In this document: positions 24,901 to 38,300 of the stretch, in pieces
Numbering within the stretch: the first letter of the stretch is position 1
Layout: each line of letters begins with the position of its first letter
Assembly (NCBI GenBank): GCA_012295275.1
Contig: CM022665.1
Span: 24,649,946 to 24,713,945 of the forward strand
DNA: 64,000 bases
Origin: Chrysomallon squamiferum
Taxonomy: Eukaryota; Mollusca; Gastropoda; Neomphalida; Peltospiridae
Direction of reading: 5' to 3'
The notes under the pieces: generated by a model
What the model saw: only the letters and a program-made list of their open reading frames with translations
Told to the model about the DNA's origin: nothing
The model's database searches: none
Program-made: the position numbers and the translations under genes

Positions 24901-27900
24901 CAGTACCTCAGCAATAATATCAGCAAGACCAGGATTACACAACAGAAGCCATCGTCGAGGAGTGATCCCATTAGTTTTGTTCTGAAATCGGTTGGGGAAC
25001 ATTTCAGAAAAATCCCTGAAACTGCAAAAATATAAAAACCATAATGTAAGAGCTTTTCACTTAAAAATACACATTTAGCAGGAAACATTTTCCATTTCTG
25101 TCTTTCATCTTTTTAAAATCTGCAATTAATTCTGAATCTAGCAATGAAAACCAATAAGAATATATTTTTTATTTCAACTTTGATAAATAGAAACTGCAAG
25201 CATAAGTTTTTAGGTATTCAAAAGATTAAAGATGAATTACTTTTTGAAAGTGAAAGATAAAATGTGCTGATTATCATCCTTTGGTAACCAGATGGCATCA
25301 CAGTAAAATTCTGAACCAGTTTTATATTAAAATGCTAAGGAATATAGATGTTTAATACAAAATTCTTACGTCTCATTTCTGATAATTTCAGAATGGATTG
25401 CAGCCACACCATTGACAGCATGAGATCCAACTATTGACAGATGTGCCATGTTGATTCTTTTTTCTCCAATCTCTTCAACCAGAGACATTCTCCCAAGTCT
25501 GGCCATATCACCCGGCCATTTTCTTTTCACTTCCTAGTAAGAAAAAAAAAAGTAGTAGCAGAAAAAAAATGTTCTGTCAGATAAATATTTATTTTTAGTT
25601 TCAATGAAATAACTTTAGTCAAATTATTATTATTTTTTCTCTCCAATGGCTCCTGAATTAAATTCAAACACTACATTGATTCAGTTTTAATTATCTTTTA
25701 ATGGTTATTAAGTTTTCAAAACTAAAGATGTCAAACTATAATTATAAAAATATTATAAAAGACTGAAGATAAAATATGTTTGTGAAAACTAAAATATAAA
25801 AACAGTGAATTAAAAAAAACAATTAACTTATAGGAAACATACAACAAAAAAAAAAAAAAAACAAGAATCACAACACCTCTTGAAATTAGTAACACTTCAA
25901 AACATTTGATAGCTGTAACTGTTTTATATAATAAATAATGATGTTGTACCTCCAGAAAGTGATGATTTATTTCATAGATGATCTCCAAATGTCTTGGTAG
26001 CAGTTTTTCCAGCAAGGAAACTGGCCAACGCTCAAGAGCTTCTGGAAGAACAGTGTGGTTTGTGTACGCACAAGTTCTTACAGTCAGATCAAATGCCTGG
26101 AGGAAAAACCCAAACATATATACAAAAGATTTATTATTTCAAACTACTATTAGTAAACAAATTTGTTTTTGATTTTTGATTTTCTCTTATGCAGTTATAA
26201 TGTGTAACAAATTAAAACTTTCGTTTTAGTTCAAACAACATTTAATTCACTTTAATGTACAAATACATTTTCCATGTTTCTGAAGACCTCTTTTATTTGG
26301 AAGTTCTTATTTGTTTTAGTGTCACATCTGTTATTAGCTGTGACCCACAAGTACCCATAAATATCAGAAACTAATTGCCTTTATCCTTCTTTATCGGCAT
26401 ATTATGTTATACATTTTATTTTTAAAAAGTTTATTATGGGAAACAAACCAAGCCTTGTTGTATCTACAAAAGGTTTATCTGCACAGATTAACAATTAATC
26501 TGAGGCTTTCTCAGCTGTGGTAAATATTTTAACCATGCTGTGACTAAACAAGTATATGACAAGACACTAAATATGATATATATGCAGTTTACCTTTTTCC
26601 AAGGAATATGCTCAATATCCAGAAATATTCTCATGAGTTCTGGGATGGCAAGAGATGGGTGGGTATCATTCAGCTGAATTGCAACCTTCACAGAAAATAA
26701 GTAATATTACTAACAAAAATTTGAAGAGAAAAAAGAATCAGGCATAATGAACTAATTTGTTTTAACATCCATCTCTTTCTAACTGATGTATCTTTTCTCT
26801 TAGTTACAGAAATTTCATGTACTGCCTGCATTCCTTAAGACAGTAATTGAAAAATATTGAAAAAAAAATAAAAGAGAAAAAGTTCAAAGTCAGAACAGAT
26901 GTAAACATACCTTTTCTGGAAAGGCATCAAATGTCTTTCTAACAGGTTCACGAGATCCAAATTTGGATGACTTGTATCTGCGAATAATGTCTTGTAAAGT
27001 TGCAGCTACAAGGAAATACTCCTGTTTTAATCGCAGTTCCTTGCCTTCAAAAAACTGGAAATAAATAAAATATAAAAAATTTCAACATTATGGAAAATAA
27101 AAGATAAAAAGTAAAATCCATTTTCCAAGAATGTTTCAATATTAAAAAACAAAACCAGTCTGAAGTTTCATTTTTAATGTGATGCATATGAATTCTTATG
27201 TACATATGAAAGATTTGATACTAGAAAATTCATTCAGACTTATAAGGACTGAGAACGCATGACTTCTTATCATTATTTCATTTTAATAAATGAATCACAA
27301 TTCCTTAGGAATGTATTTTAAATGATACATAAAAAACAACTTGCATTGTCATTTGGATAAAGGACTCTTGAAATGTTTTCAGCAATATTACGATCACAAA
27401 CTGCTTGAATGTATTCTCCACTGTTGACTGAAATAAATGATAATACAATAGAAAAAACATATAAATAAGCATTTAAAATGGATGTAAACTTTCTAAAACT
27501 ATCTGAATTGTTTTTTGAATTTTTGTCTCATCTGTGTGTGTGCGTGCGTGCGTGCATATGTGTTTTTACTGCTTTACTCACAAAACTGTAGATTAAAGCT
27601 GTTGGGGGCTTTTGCAGACCACAGTCGCAAAGTGTTCACAGTATTGTTTCCAAAACCTGGCACAGGACTGTCAAATGGCATAGCATAGATTATCTATGAT
27701 ACAAAATGAAAATAGAAAAAAAACCCATCAATAATGCTGGAATAGCATTGTTTATAATTTATAATCAACAAAAGCTGTTTACTGCCCACTTCTGTCACTG
27801 AAAAAGAATGTAAGCTCTTCACATTTTCACCATTCAGAAATCATAAATAAATCATAAGGTCATTTTTCTCTCTGTGGCTCAAGTTGAAACAAGTTACACA

Positions 27901-30900
27901 ACTCAAAATATTTAAATCCGTAACTAATCACACATTCAGAAAAACTGAATGTGTTTAACAGTAAAAATTATTACCTGGGTATCAACCCAAGCTGACCCTT
28001 TGTCTGTCTTTTGCACTCTGCCATAAAAGTTAATTGGCAACATGAATTCTGGTCGAGCTTTTTCCCATGGATTTCCATAACGAAGCCAATCATCTGGTTC
28101 CTCCATCTTCAAAAAAAATTGTTTTAACAAATCTAGTCTTCACTTAAAATTATAATATAAGATCATTATAATATTTAATGATACTAATTAACCTTCATGA
28201 CACATCTTTAGCTTTTCCTGATAATGTAAAGTTTTTCTAATATTAACAGCTCCATCTATAAAGTTTTTCTGCTGCTTTGATTATTATATATATACATTTT
28301 CTTCTCCCCAAAACTCACTAAAATGTGCAATCATTTAGCAATTTAAGCATAACAATGTGAATAATTCTTAACAGTATTAGTATTCTAATGGCCCTAATAA
28401 CTAACAACGTCTGATATCCAAACTTAAGTAATCAGTTACTTCACATGCTGTACTTGTAATATACTAAATAACTATCAGAACCAAACTTTTCTGATACTGA
28501 TTTTTTTTTTACCTGCCATCCGTTTTCAATTCTTTGTGTAAAGATACCATAATCATATCTTAAACCATAACCATATGCAGCAAGGCCTAAAGTTGCCATG
28601 GAGTCAAGAAAGCAGGCAGCTAATCTCCCAAGACCACCATTTCCAAGACCAGCATCTTCTTCCATTTCTTCTAGTTCTTCAATGTCAAGACCCAACTAAA
28701 AATAAATTATACTTAATTCAAATACTGAAAAAGCCAGACAGAAAGTGTTTCAACAAGTAATTTCCTGTCTATAGCTGATGAAAAAGTACAAATAAATTAA
28801 TATTTGTTAATAACTCATTATTGCAACAACAGGATTCCTCTTTCATGGTAGGTATAAAGATGCAAAAAAAATATTTAACAACATCCAGGACAAAATAACA
28901 CAAATGATGTTAAAGCTTTTACAAATCACATGACTAACACCTAATAACTAGATACAAATATCATATTGTATGGTAGAATGTTATCATAAGGAATTCATAA
29001 AAACTATACAGCACACATACTCATTATTTTCAAATTCACACCCTTTTAAGCTTGCTATTCTATTTTTTGAGAGAATCAGCATGTCTTAAACCTCTTATAT
29101 GCAAAGTTTCAAACTTTCAAGCTATTATCCTAGATCCAAAACAACTTTCATTTTGATCTTAATTATTCATTTTTGTTTCTTCTTATGGCATAGTTTTGGT
29201 GTTTTTTTTATTGAAACAACATATTTATTTTAATTAAATATACCAGTATGGAAGAAAATATATTTCATTTTTACACTGCCTGTAAGTCTAAGCTCTAACT
29301 GAACAAATCCAGTTAAAAAGAGCTGTGATGTTACATCATCTAATCAAGGGCTGTTATCTGTTATCTGAAAGCTTATGGTTTTATGACAGGTAAAAGTTAA
29401 ACACTTTATTAGATGAGAAACTTAGCAAAAAATAAATGGCAAAGTCTTGGAAATATATTCAGGACCAGTGAAACTTTAACACTAAAAAATATGGACAGCA
29501 AAATGTTTTAGGATTATGCATCAGCCTATGAAACTGGCATAAAAATTCACAATTAGATATTAAAATAAATATTTGCTTTTACAGTTCTCCTTCTCTTTCT
29601 CTCTCTCTTTCTGACACACAATGTAAATAAAAGAATTGTTGCCTCACTGACACTAAAATGTTTGTCTTACCTGATACATAGCTTCATCACATGAACTTTG
29701 GATACCTAAATTCACCATGGTGTTGGATAATGTTCGCCCCATATAAAACTCAAGGGAGAGGTAGTAGACTCGCTGTTAAAAGAATTTGAAAAATAAAATA
29801 AACATCTGTCCCAAGCAGGTGGAACCAGTTCATAGTACTCTGTAGGGTGTATGAATCACAGGATAATTTATTAAATTTTAAGAAATATTGAATGCTTTGC
29901 CAACACAAGATAATCATGAAATAATAAAGCATTTCAATAATTAAATAGTTTTGGCAAATAAAATTTTATTACAAAATTATTTTAAATATCGCTAACAAAA
30001 ATACATGTATAAAATAATTAAATCAATGGAAGGGTTTTCAGACTTATCTCTCTGTATATATTGCTTTACCTATAAATAAAATCTATCTTTGCTTTCATTA
30101 TTTAATTTTAAATGAAACAATACATATTAGATATGCCAGAAGGTATTCAAATCAACAAAGAAACTAAATGACAACCATAATTAGATTTTTAGCTGATTGT
30201 AGAAATCTATGGCCAGAATAAATTGAAATAATTATAATAATTATAAATTATTATTTGTCCCATCTGTAGAAATTACTGATGAAATGAACATCACAGGTCA
30301 TAGAAATGAGATACATGTAATACACTGACTAGAATAATAAGTTCTTAAAGTATTTGTGATTTTGTTTTATAGACACATAGGTAAACAATTCTAAAATTAA
30401 TGCAAATAGTTTAAATTCAACATAAGACAGGGTTATTTGATGTCATTATACTTTTTTCTTTAGAAATATTAATAAAAATGCTAATATTTCTTTCAATTAC
30501 ATTTTACAACAAAGAGCTATTGTAAAATGACCTTGAGATAAATTGGATGAAGTCCCGGGGGTACACTGGCCAGTAAAACATTCTTGTTTTTTATTCTTTG
30601 ATTTTGATATAATGGCAGAAATAAGATTATTGTTATTGCACAGTAGGCCTAGAAAATTCAAAAGGTTGTTTACAGTCAAGTATGATTCACCAACTCTCCA
30701 ATATTTTATTATAGACAGAGTAAATCTAAAATTAAGAAACAAATCCTTTTCATAAGGTTTATGAACTGTGGAAGTTTTTTATTTTATATACTAGGATCTT
30801 TTGTATATTTTGTTTAGTTTAACAATAAAATGTAACACGCTGACTTTAGACATTTATGAAAACATATTTCAAGATGTATACATAAAGCTATAGGTTTTCA

Positions 30901-33711
30901 CTTTATTGGAATCTAGTAGACCTATAATAAATTATAAAAATAAGACTTGAAACATTTAAAAATTAAAAAAAATTTGTACTTAAATATACATTTTCTATCA
31001 TGAGCATTAATTTTTTTTTTTAAATTTAAACTTAAATAAACATTTATCATGATCATTATATTGGAAAATAAGCATTTTTGAAAACTATCAAATTTGATAT
31101 CTTCAGCCTCTGATGTGAATTATAAAAATGTTTTACAATATTCATAGGCCTAATACACCTTGCTGATCTTAAAACTTTCCATTGTGTTCAACTGACACTG
31201 CCAAACATAACTGGTGAACAACCTGGCATGCTTGGTGATGATGTGTGGTGCGAACCACATAATTTAACTACATACTGTTTGTTTTTATTTAACACTTCTG
31301 TTTTTGCTTGTTTTGCTAATGTGGCTAACACTTAATGCATGAGATTAACTACATTCATATTTTTTCAGTATTTTTTTCTTAAAGTTTTTGCACCCAACGT
31401 GAAATGATCTTCTGTATCTCCAAACTGCAATTTCGCACATGGGAAAACATAGCTTTTAATTTTTTTTCATCAAACATATTCAAACTCCTTTTTCCATGAT
31501 GGTACAAAACCTCTTGACTGTTTAGTTTTTCATAACTATTTCTTGTTTCTGTTGTTTCAGTTTTGAATCATTTTGTCAATGTTGTTTCCACTTTGCCATT
31601 AATAATAGCCAAATACTTTCCACGGTTCTATCATCAATGAAATGAGCATGTAGATGGTTCTGCCAAGATTTTCTTCTCATCAATAATACTGATGTCCAGG
31701 TAATGGACTTTCATTCAGCCAGTAAACATAAAAATAGTTCCTTATTTTTAATTGAAAGAAGGCCAGTACAAATTATTTTTATGCAGCAATTTACTTGCAG
31801 CTATTTTTATTATCTCTCTTTAATTTCTATTAACATTTTTGGTTCAAACGTTATCACTGTAATTGTGTCAGCAATATATTTTTTTTACAATATTTTATCA
31901 GGATATTCTAAAATGAGGAACAGTTTGGATAACCACTGATGAATTTATGTAGGTAAGAAGACCATAAAAGAAGCAGAATTACAAATTGTATTTACCATAT
32001 ATAGCTGTGTATAAGTCGAATTTTTGGGAGACTATATTAAAGTAATATTTTGGGGGTCGACTTATACATAGGTAATGCTTTTGTAGCTATTGCTGAAGAG
32101 TCGCCATTTTGACTATTTTTTGCTACAGGATGCATCTAAAATAATCGCGGTCTTTCAGCTTTTCAAAAATATAATTTTATCGTATAAAAATTTTTGAAAA
32201 ATTAAATAACAAAACCAAATATGAATGTAAAACATGATATTCTTCCATTTAATGACATGAAAATACATTTTAAAGCGAGAAAACTGTCAGTACGGCGTTA
32301 TGCCTTACAGCGTCTTGCAATGATCTAGGAATGCAGACTTCTCTGCCAAATTGCACTAAATATCGGTCCTAATTTCATAAACAAAACTCACTTGTTTAAT
32401 TGTAAAGAATTTGGTGAAATAATATTGCAATCGTCATTAATATCCACTACCGACAAATTTTGTAAATCATAGAACGGCTAAATATAATGGTAAGTTAGGT
32501 CTCCATGTTAGACCTATTACATTAAAGAGATACTATTTATGATACATTTAGGCTATAGCTTGTGTAATACATGCATTTATGTTATTATGGTATGTTCGTG
32601 CAAGTTACAGCTCGTGCAAGTTATGTTACAGTAGGCGTACAATGTAGGCCTTCAAGGCACTGTCACACTGGTCTAAAAATAGTGATGGTGCCTGGAATCT
32701 ACAGTCGACTTATACACAAGTAATACCTAAAATGATGCAATTTTTGGTCTTAAAATACACATCGACTTATACATAAGGTCGCCTTGTACACAAGTATATA
32801 CGGTATAGCAAAATATTCATTAAACTTATGCAGACAAGGTAAACTTTAAGGTGCAGACCTAAACAGCAAGATTACTATCTGGGTATGTTAAACAAAACAA
32901 TTATAGATTTCAAATCAAGCTTTATCGAAAATTTGTTGGACAGATGACTTTATGAAGTGCTGAAAGGGAACACAATGTTCTATAATGTAAATGAAATAAT
33001 TTAATTCTGTTCAGTTTTCAACTGTTACAATTAAATTAATGCTTATTCAGACTGGCTGACCTATATATGCTTGAAACAGTCACTGCTTGTTATTAAATTT
33101 TTAAGCTGACCATTGTTATTTTCATAAATATATTCAACAGGTGGGAGGCATCAATACATTTTAAAATGTGACAAAAAAAAAAGACAAAAAGACTAACTAA
33201 TAAATTATATTTTATTTTCCATAAATTACTACATGTCACTGACAATATTAATATTTAGAAATTAAACAGTTATTACACAATAAACAAATTGAAAAATTCG
33301 GAAAATCAATCTATGGCCTTGGCAGACACATTTACCCTCTGCAAAAGTTAAATTTCAAGGCCTTATGACGTCAAAACTCAGGTCGAGTCTCAAAAGATGT
33401 ATGGAATAGATGTCAGAAGAAAATGTATTGGGGAGATCAAAATGTTATATAATAAAAATAATTACCTTCGGGTCCTTCTCATAGTAATACTGTTGTGTTC
33501 TGATCCATCGACCGACCAAATGATCTTTCACTGTATGTGCAAGAGCAAAAAAATAATCTCGAGGAGTAGCAACATTTCTGTCTTTGACAAGTGTATAATG
33601 AAGGTGCCGGTTAAACGTTTGCTTCACATTTGCAACATTTTCAACCGGTGCGATACCTCTAATACTAATCTGTTTCCGTTTCTCATGGTCGGACATAGGT
33701 GGTTTCGACAT
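21931..33711 (-). CDS. PYG: Glycogen phosphorylase
   Basis: Seventeen minus-strand coding exons join in phase to 851 residues (vertebrate enzymes about 842-847): 33466-33711, 29671-29772, 28513-28695, 27975-28106, 27582-27693, 27345-27427, 26911-27054, 26593-26685, 25950-26096, 25370-25533, 24907-25021, 24327-24635, 23621-23842, 23034-23161, 22423-22557, 22254-22320 and 21931-22104. It cleaves alpha-1,4 glucose units from glycogen as glucose-1-phosphate in the cytosol, using pyridoxal phosphate. The phosphorylase-kinase target is kept: [10 protein letters not shown] with Ser16, matching vertebrate Ser14. Other family landmarks are [74 protein letters not shown] and the cofactor-lysine motif [11 protein letters not shown] (Lys682). 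The C terminus ends DVNVKQ. All introns are GT-AG except the one after 27345, whose donor is GCAAGT. A single invertebrate-type gene is expected, so muscle/liver/brain isoform names do not apply. Confidence 0.97.
22611..22828. mobile_element. piggyBac-like MITE in a glycogen phosphorylase intron
   Basis: The segment is bounded by TTAA on both sides (22611-22614 and 22825-22828). It starts CCCTTTC and ends GAAAGGG, so it has short terminal inverted repeats next to TTAA target duplications, the hallmark of piggyBac-type elements. It is about 210 bases, less AT-rich than the intron around it, and has no transposase. An internal palindromic motif GTGGATATTATCCAC lies near the left end. The intron (22558-23033) separates phosphorylase exons 14 and 15. 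Confidence 0.6.
31995..32803. mobile_element. mariner-like non-autonomous element (MITE) in PYG intron 1
   Basis: The ends read CCATATATAGCTGTGTATAA on the left and, reversed, CCGTATATACTTGTGTACAA on the right; about 20 of 25 terminal bases agree. Both sides are flanked by TA, the target duplication of Tc1/mariner-type elements. The motif TCGACTTATACA recurs just inside each end (about 32058, 32704 and 32762, with an inverted copy in the left terminus). The roughly 810-base interior has no open frame for a transposase, so movement would depend on another element. It lies in the 3.7-kb first coding-region intron of glycogen phosphorylase. Confidence 0.7.
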
Positions 33712-34623
33712 CGTGTCAAAATAATGTTACTATGCAGCTAACCAAGTATCACCTAAAACTTGTTCGGCTGCTTTAGTGTGACCTTGATATCAAGGACGTT
33801 AGTTCAGTAGTCTCCCCTTCTTGTAAACATTCCTGTAGATGGCGTTCCTTCTCAGAAGAAAATGAGAAACTCCGAGATTTATGTTTTTAATTATATGCAA
33901 CTATATGGTCATAATCAGATTAGGCTAAATCGTTTCCCTCTTTTTATTGTATTATGTCAGTTTTGTTTATTGTTTTATTTTATTAATATTATTTTTTTAA
34001 GTAGTAAAATTAAATTAATTTATAAGGTAAATTAATAAAAAGTAATAATAATTTTTCTTTTTTAATAATAATAATAAACCCACAAAAACCCATGCTTGCT
34101 GACTACAGATATGTTCTAACTAGGTTTTGGATTTAATTGTTTAACAATTGGTAATTTATTAGGGAAGATGAAGATAAATTTATATTTTCAATACTTGATA
34201 CAATACTGTGAATACACTATACAGGAATATCATAATCATCAATATCAGATTCAACCGTTTTCGGATTTAGCGTGCAAAACTTTGCCGTAGTTCTGGATCA
34301 GTGGTTGGATGCCACATTATTTTGCTGAAATTAAGTTAATTTCAGTTGGTGATGTACGTGCAAACCTCAAACAGTATATCTCGTCTGAGGCACATCTTGT
34401 AGCTGTGTGATTGTTACTTTTATTTACTTATTGTTATTCAATAAAACTTGCTTCTCCTGTTTCGCCACAATCATCCACCAGCATGCAAACGCAATCTGTT
34501 CCTCCGTGTGTTACAATTTATACAGGGAAGGGGATTTTCATCATTAACGGACACACTTATTTAATACGTTTAATAAAAGGTCAGCAGTATATAATATTTT
34601 ACTTGAAAATACATCATCATCAG

Positions 34624-34656
<33 letters not shown>

Positions 34657-35349
34657 AGACCCCCAACCACGAATTATCAGTTGTTTTAATTTCAGCAAGA
34701 AAGTTTCAAATAAAATTTAAAAAACACTAATGTGAAAATTAAAATATGTCTCAAGTGAAAAACGAGGAGAGATCAATGAATAGGTACAGGGCTAGGTGAT
34801 ACGAAATTATTACATTTTATTAAAAAAATATATTTGATAAACAGCAGTAAAATTTACTGGCTTCTCCAGTCGTTACTGCTCAAAAGATTAAATTATTATT
34901 TAATAAGTTTAGTGTTCGTTATATGTTTAAAGTAAACAGTGATACGAAGAAATTGTTTAAATGTATTCTGCATGTATTCGTTGTTTTCATTCTTTTTTTT
35001 TTTTTCTTTTTCTTTCTTTTTATCATCAAGCGTAACAACAGACGAAGTCTACGAATATCTTGTTGCTGCCATTTCATCGTGATCTCATCGCGGACAGAGC
35101 AGACTAACATGTACTGTTTTATAGTGTTTTATTTTACTTTATTTATAAACTTTATCCAAAACAATAAAAATAACGACTTGGAAGAATAAAGTATTTTTTT
35201 AAAAAACGACCATTTGACTGTAAAGCTACAGGTTCCTTTTGTATTTTCTTCTGGTTTTTACAGTCAATTACTTCAGGTTCTTAGTGGTTCTTTACAATAA
35301 TTGAATCAAACATACCAGATCATAAACATCCGTTTTTACATTCGGCAGC
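33712..35349. promoter_or_regulatory. Divergent promoter region between PYG and CEBPZ
   Basis: About 1.6 kb separates the two divergent start codons. The phosphorylase side has a palindromic element at 33779-33798 (listed separately). The middle is AT-rich with a poly(A) run of about 35 bases (34624-34656). The CEBPZ side has no obvious TATA box near its ATG. The plus-strand ORFs at 34411-34689 and 34923-35189 run into homopolymer tracts and carry no recognisable domain. Promoter activity is inferred from gene orientation. Confidence 0.45.
33779..33798 (-). promoter_or_regulatory. Palindromic element with ERR/SF-1-type half-site upstream of PYG
   Basis: CCTTGATATCAAGG is a perfect 14-base palindrome (33782-33795). 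On the phosphorylase strand it extends into TCAAGGTCA, the exact extended half-site known for monomer-binding nuclear receptors of the ERR and NR5 (SF-1/FTZ-F1) groups. It lies 68 bases upstream of the phosphorylase ATG, thus in the core promoter or 5' UTR. Binding is inferred only from the motif. Confidence 0.4.
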
Positions 35350-38300
35350 ATGGCAGACTGGGAAACGAAAGATGAGTCGTTTAGGAAAAAACAATTACTA
35401 AAGGCGGAACCATTATCTTTGGAAGACATTAAGGATCTTGGTGGAACTAAAGTATTGGATGTTTCATTCTGTATAAAAATGTTATTTAGTGAAGAAAGTA
35501 AATCATACAGTAGCGCTACAGAGATATACTGATAGTAACTTTACTAAGTAAAGTAATACAAATAGACTCATAGTTACTAGTATCATAGTCATAGATGATA
35601 CTATCATACTAATACTTTACTTCAACTCTTGGCATTACTGATTACAGTTTGGTCATACACTGATGTAATCATACACCTGATACGGTGAAGATATCACTGT
35701 CACTGTCAGTATCAACTATCAGTGTATTATTATAATCATGGTATTCATATAATTCAGTAATTAATAATTTCATGATATTTATTATTTATATTGAATTATA
35801 TTGTTGATACAGTTTTAGAATTAATATTCATAACATTAACAGTAACACTGAATAATATATTATTGAATACCATGCTGTCTTCATAATAATGATAATTGAT
35901 TCAGTGTATGTTAGTGACATCAGGATCATTATGTTTCAGATTCTGATGCAGTTAGTTACTGGAATTGGTTTTTATACAATCACTGATAGATCAGAGAGGA
36001 ACCAAATTACATCTAACCTTTTTCTTTGATTCAGTATTTCACAGTGAATACATATGATAATAGAAATTTTAATTTAAAGAGTTTTTGCTTTAGTGTATCA
36101 TCACAATTACGTCTTATATGTAAGGTGCAGTCACTGCGTGAAGAATTGTCATTATGTTTTGAAAAATTAAAATTTAGTTTTTGATGTTATGTTTCTTTAC
36201 ATCAATCATTTTTGAGTCCATCTACATTTTAGTTAACTATGGTTGCTTTGATGTGACAGTAATTTGGTCCAATCAGGACTGGCTGACAGTAGAGACAATT
36301 CAGACACTTGTTCTGGGTTCTAAAATATAAATGGGAAACTGTTAAAGTAATAAAATAAAATAAAATAATAAAATGTGAAAATTTCTTGAATGGAGTCAAA
36401 CTGTCAATTATCTGATTTAACAAAGGAAATTTTCAATGACTCAACTAGGGATGTAAAAACCTTACAGCCAGTCCAGGGTTCAGTTATTTGTGTACACCAG
36501 CAAAAGGGTTAATTGCTAACTGTTGACTCAGTTTTTTGCTAAAGGACATGATTAATTATTAACTTACATCTTTAAAAATGAATATTAATCTTGTAAGAAA
36601 TGATTTTTGAAGATTAAAAAAAATGGACACAGGTATATATGCTTGTAAATCAATACATAAAAATGTAACAAACATATATAAAAAACATATTTATGCCATG
36701 ACTTTATAAGAATATGGAATAAAATTGATAAGCAATAGGTCTAAATAATTAATCAAGAAAATCTTTGAAAATTCATAAGTTAATTATTAATTGCATGTAT
36801 GAGCCATTGATGTGGATTTCCTAAAATCTCTGAAACAAAATAACTTTTCTAAGCATTTCATTTGTGAATTATTATTACTTACTAGTTTCAGTGAATTAAT
36901 TCAGTGTGTTTTTAATTAAATTCCAGCCTTGTAAGGAATTGGATAATTGATTTTGACTTTTGCAGGATGATCTTGAGATGCTTGCTGGTATAGACGACAG
37001 TGAGGATGAAGAAACAGTAGAAATTGGTGATAATAATGATGGGGGATCTATAGAGAAAGAAGAGGTACTGAAATAGATTAATGCAAGATAAATTAATAAA
37101 TTTGTATATTATCTCATTAAATACTTAAGTAAAGTTTTATTTTAATATAAATGAAGGACAAGTATAATAACAATTTAAAAATTCACAAAAACTATAATAT
37201 CTCCCAAACTGAACAGTGTATACAGTCTCATGAATTATCTGGTATCTAAATGTATTTCCTCACTAAATTAAATAGTTCATCAAACAAAACATTGCATTTA
37301 GTACCAACACTATTCTGTTTTAAAAAGTAACACTGGATTTAGTAGGCATTCTTCATATAATAATTGCTTTGATATAAAAACCATAATTTGTAAATATTTA
37401 CTGCTGCTACAACTAATATGATTAGTAGTTTTATTATTACTGCCACTACCAGAAGCATTATAGCAACTATTACTGGTATTATTGTTACTATTATTACTTC
37501 TTCTACTACTACCAATAAAACTGTCACCATTTCTGTTACTGTGGCAATTTTATTGATTTATGGTTTGTGCTTTTAATAATACAGAAAATCTTTAAATAAT
37601 AAAAATAATAATAATAATAAATATTTAAAATATTTAGATACATTTAAAACTGAAGTAGGTTACAAAATAGTTTCCTGTTTTTGTTTCTGTTGATTTAAGT
37701 CAGAGAAAAGAGTGGTTACTCTTTGTTTTTAAGAAAAAAAAATTTTTTTATTATAATCTTCACAATATTTTTTTATAATGTTTCATTTTTGTTTATAGCT
37801 GCAGAATTTTATTAAGAAGCTTGGCATTGATCAACACATACCTACAGATTTGCCAGATGAAGATGTGTAAGTACCCATTTTTTCACATTCATCCATTATG
37901 CAATGCTTGATTTAATAATTTTACCAGAAATACACAGTATATAAAATAAAATTTTGGTTTGCACAGTTATTATTAGTTTTAAAAATTTAATTTTGTATAT
38001 GGTTTGTAAATTAAAAATTAAATGAAGATGACATTAAACAGTCATATTTATTTATAATTTTACTTTTTATCTGTTATTGTTCATTAAAATTTAGATAGCA
38101 ATAAATTTCAGTGTTATTTAAACAAAAACAAAACCCCAAAACACCCCAAAATTGACCAAAAAACACAACAACCCACAAACGTTTTATACAGTTTCCAGTT
38201 TAAACAGAAGCCCTATTTAAATTCTATTTAAAAAAATAATAATAATTTTCAGTGTTGAAGACGATAAACTAAATGAATCACCTGTGAAAACTGTAAATGA

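Noticed and set aside
25978-26179. Plus-strand ORFs near 26 kb
   Set aside because: They are antisense shadows of the glycogen phosphorylase exon at 25950-26096.
36489-36515. AAAGGGTTAA motif as the end of a third piggyBac-like element
   Set aside because: No matching TTAACCCTTT terminus lies within a few hundred bases on the expected side.
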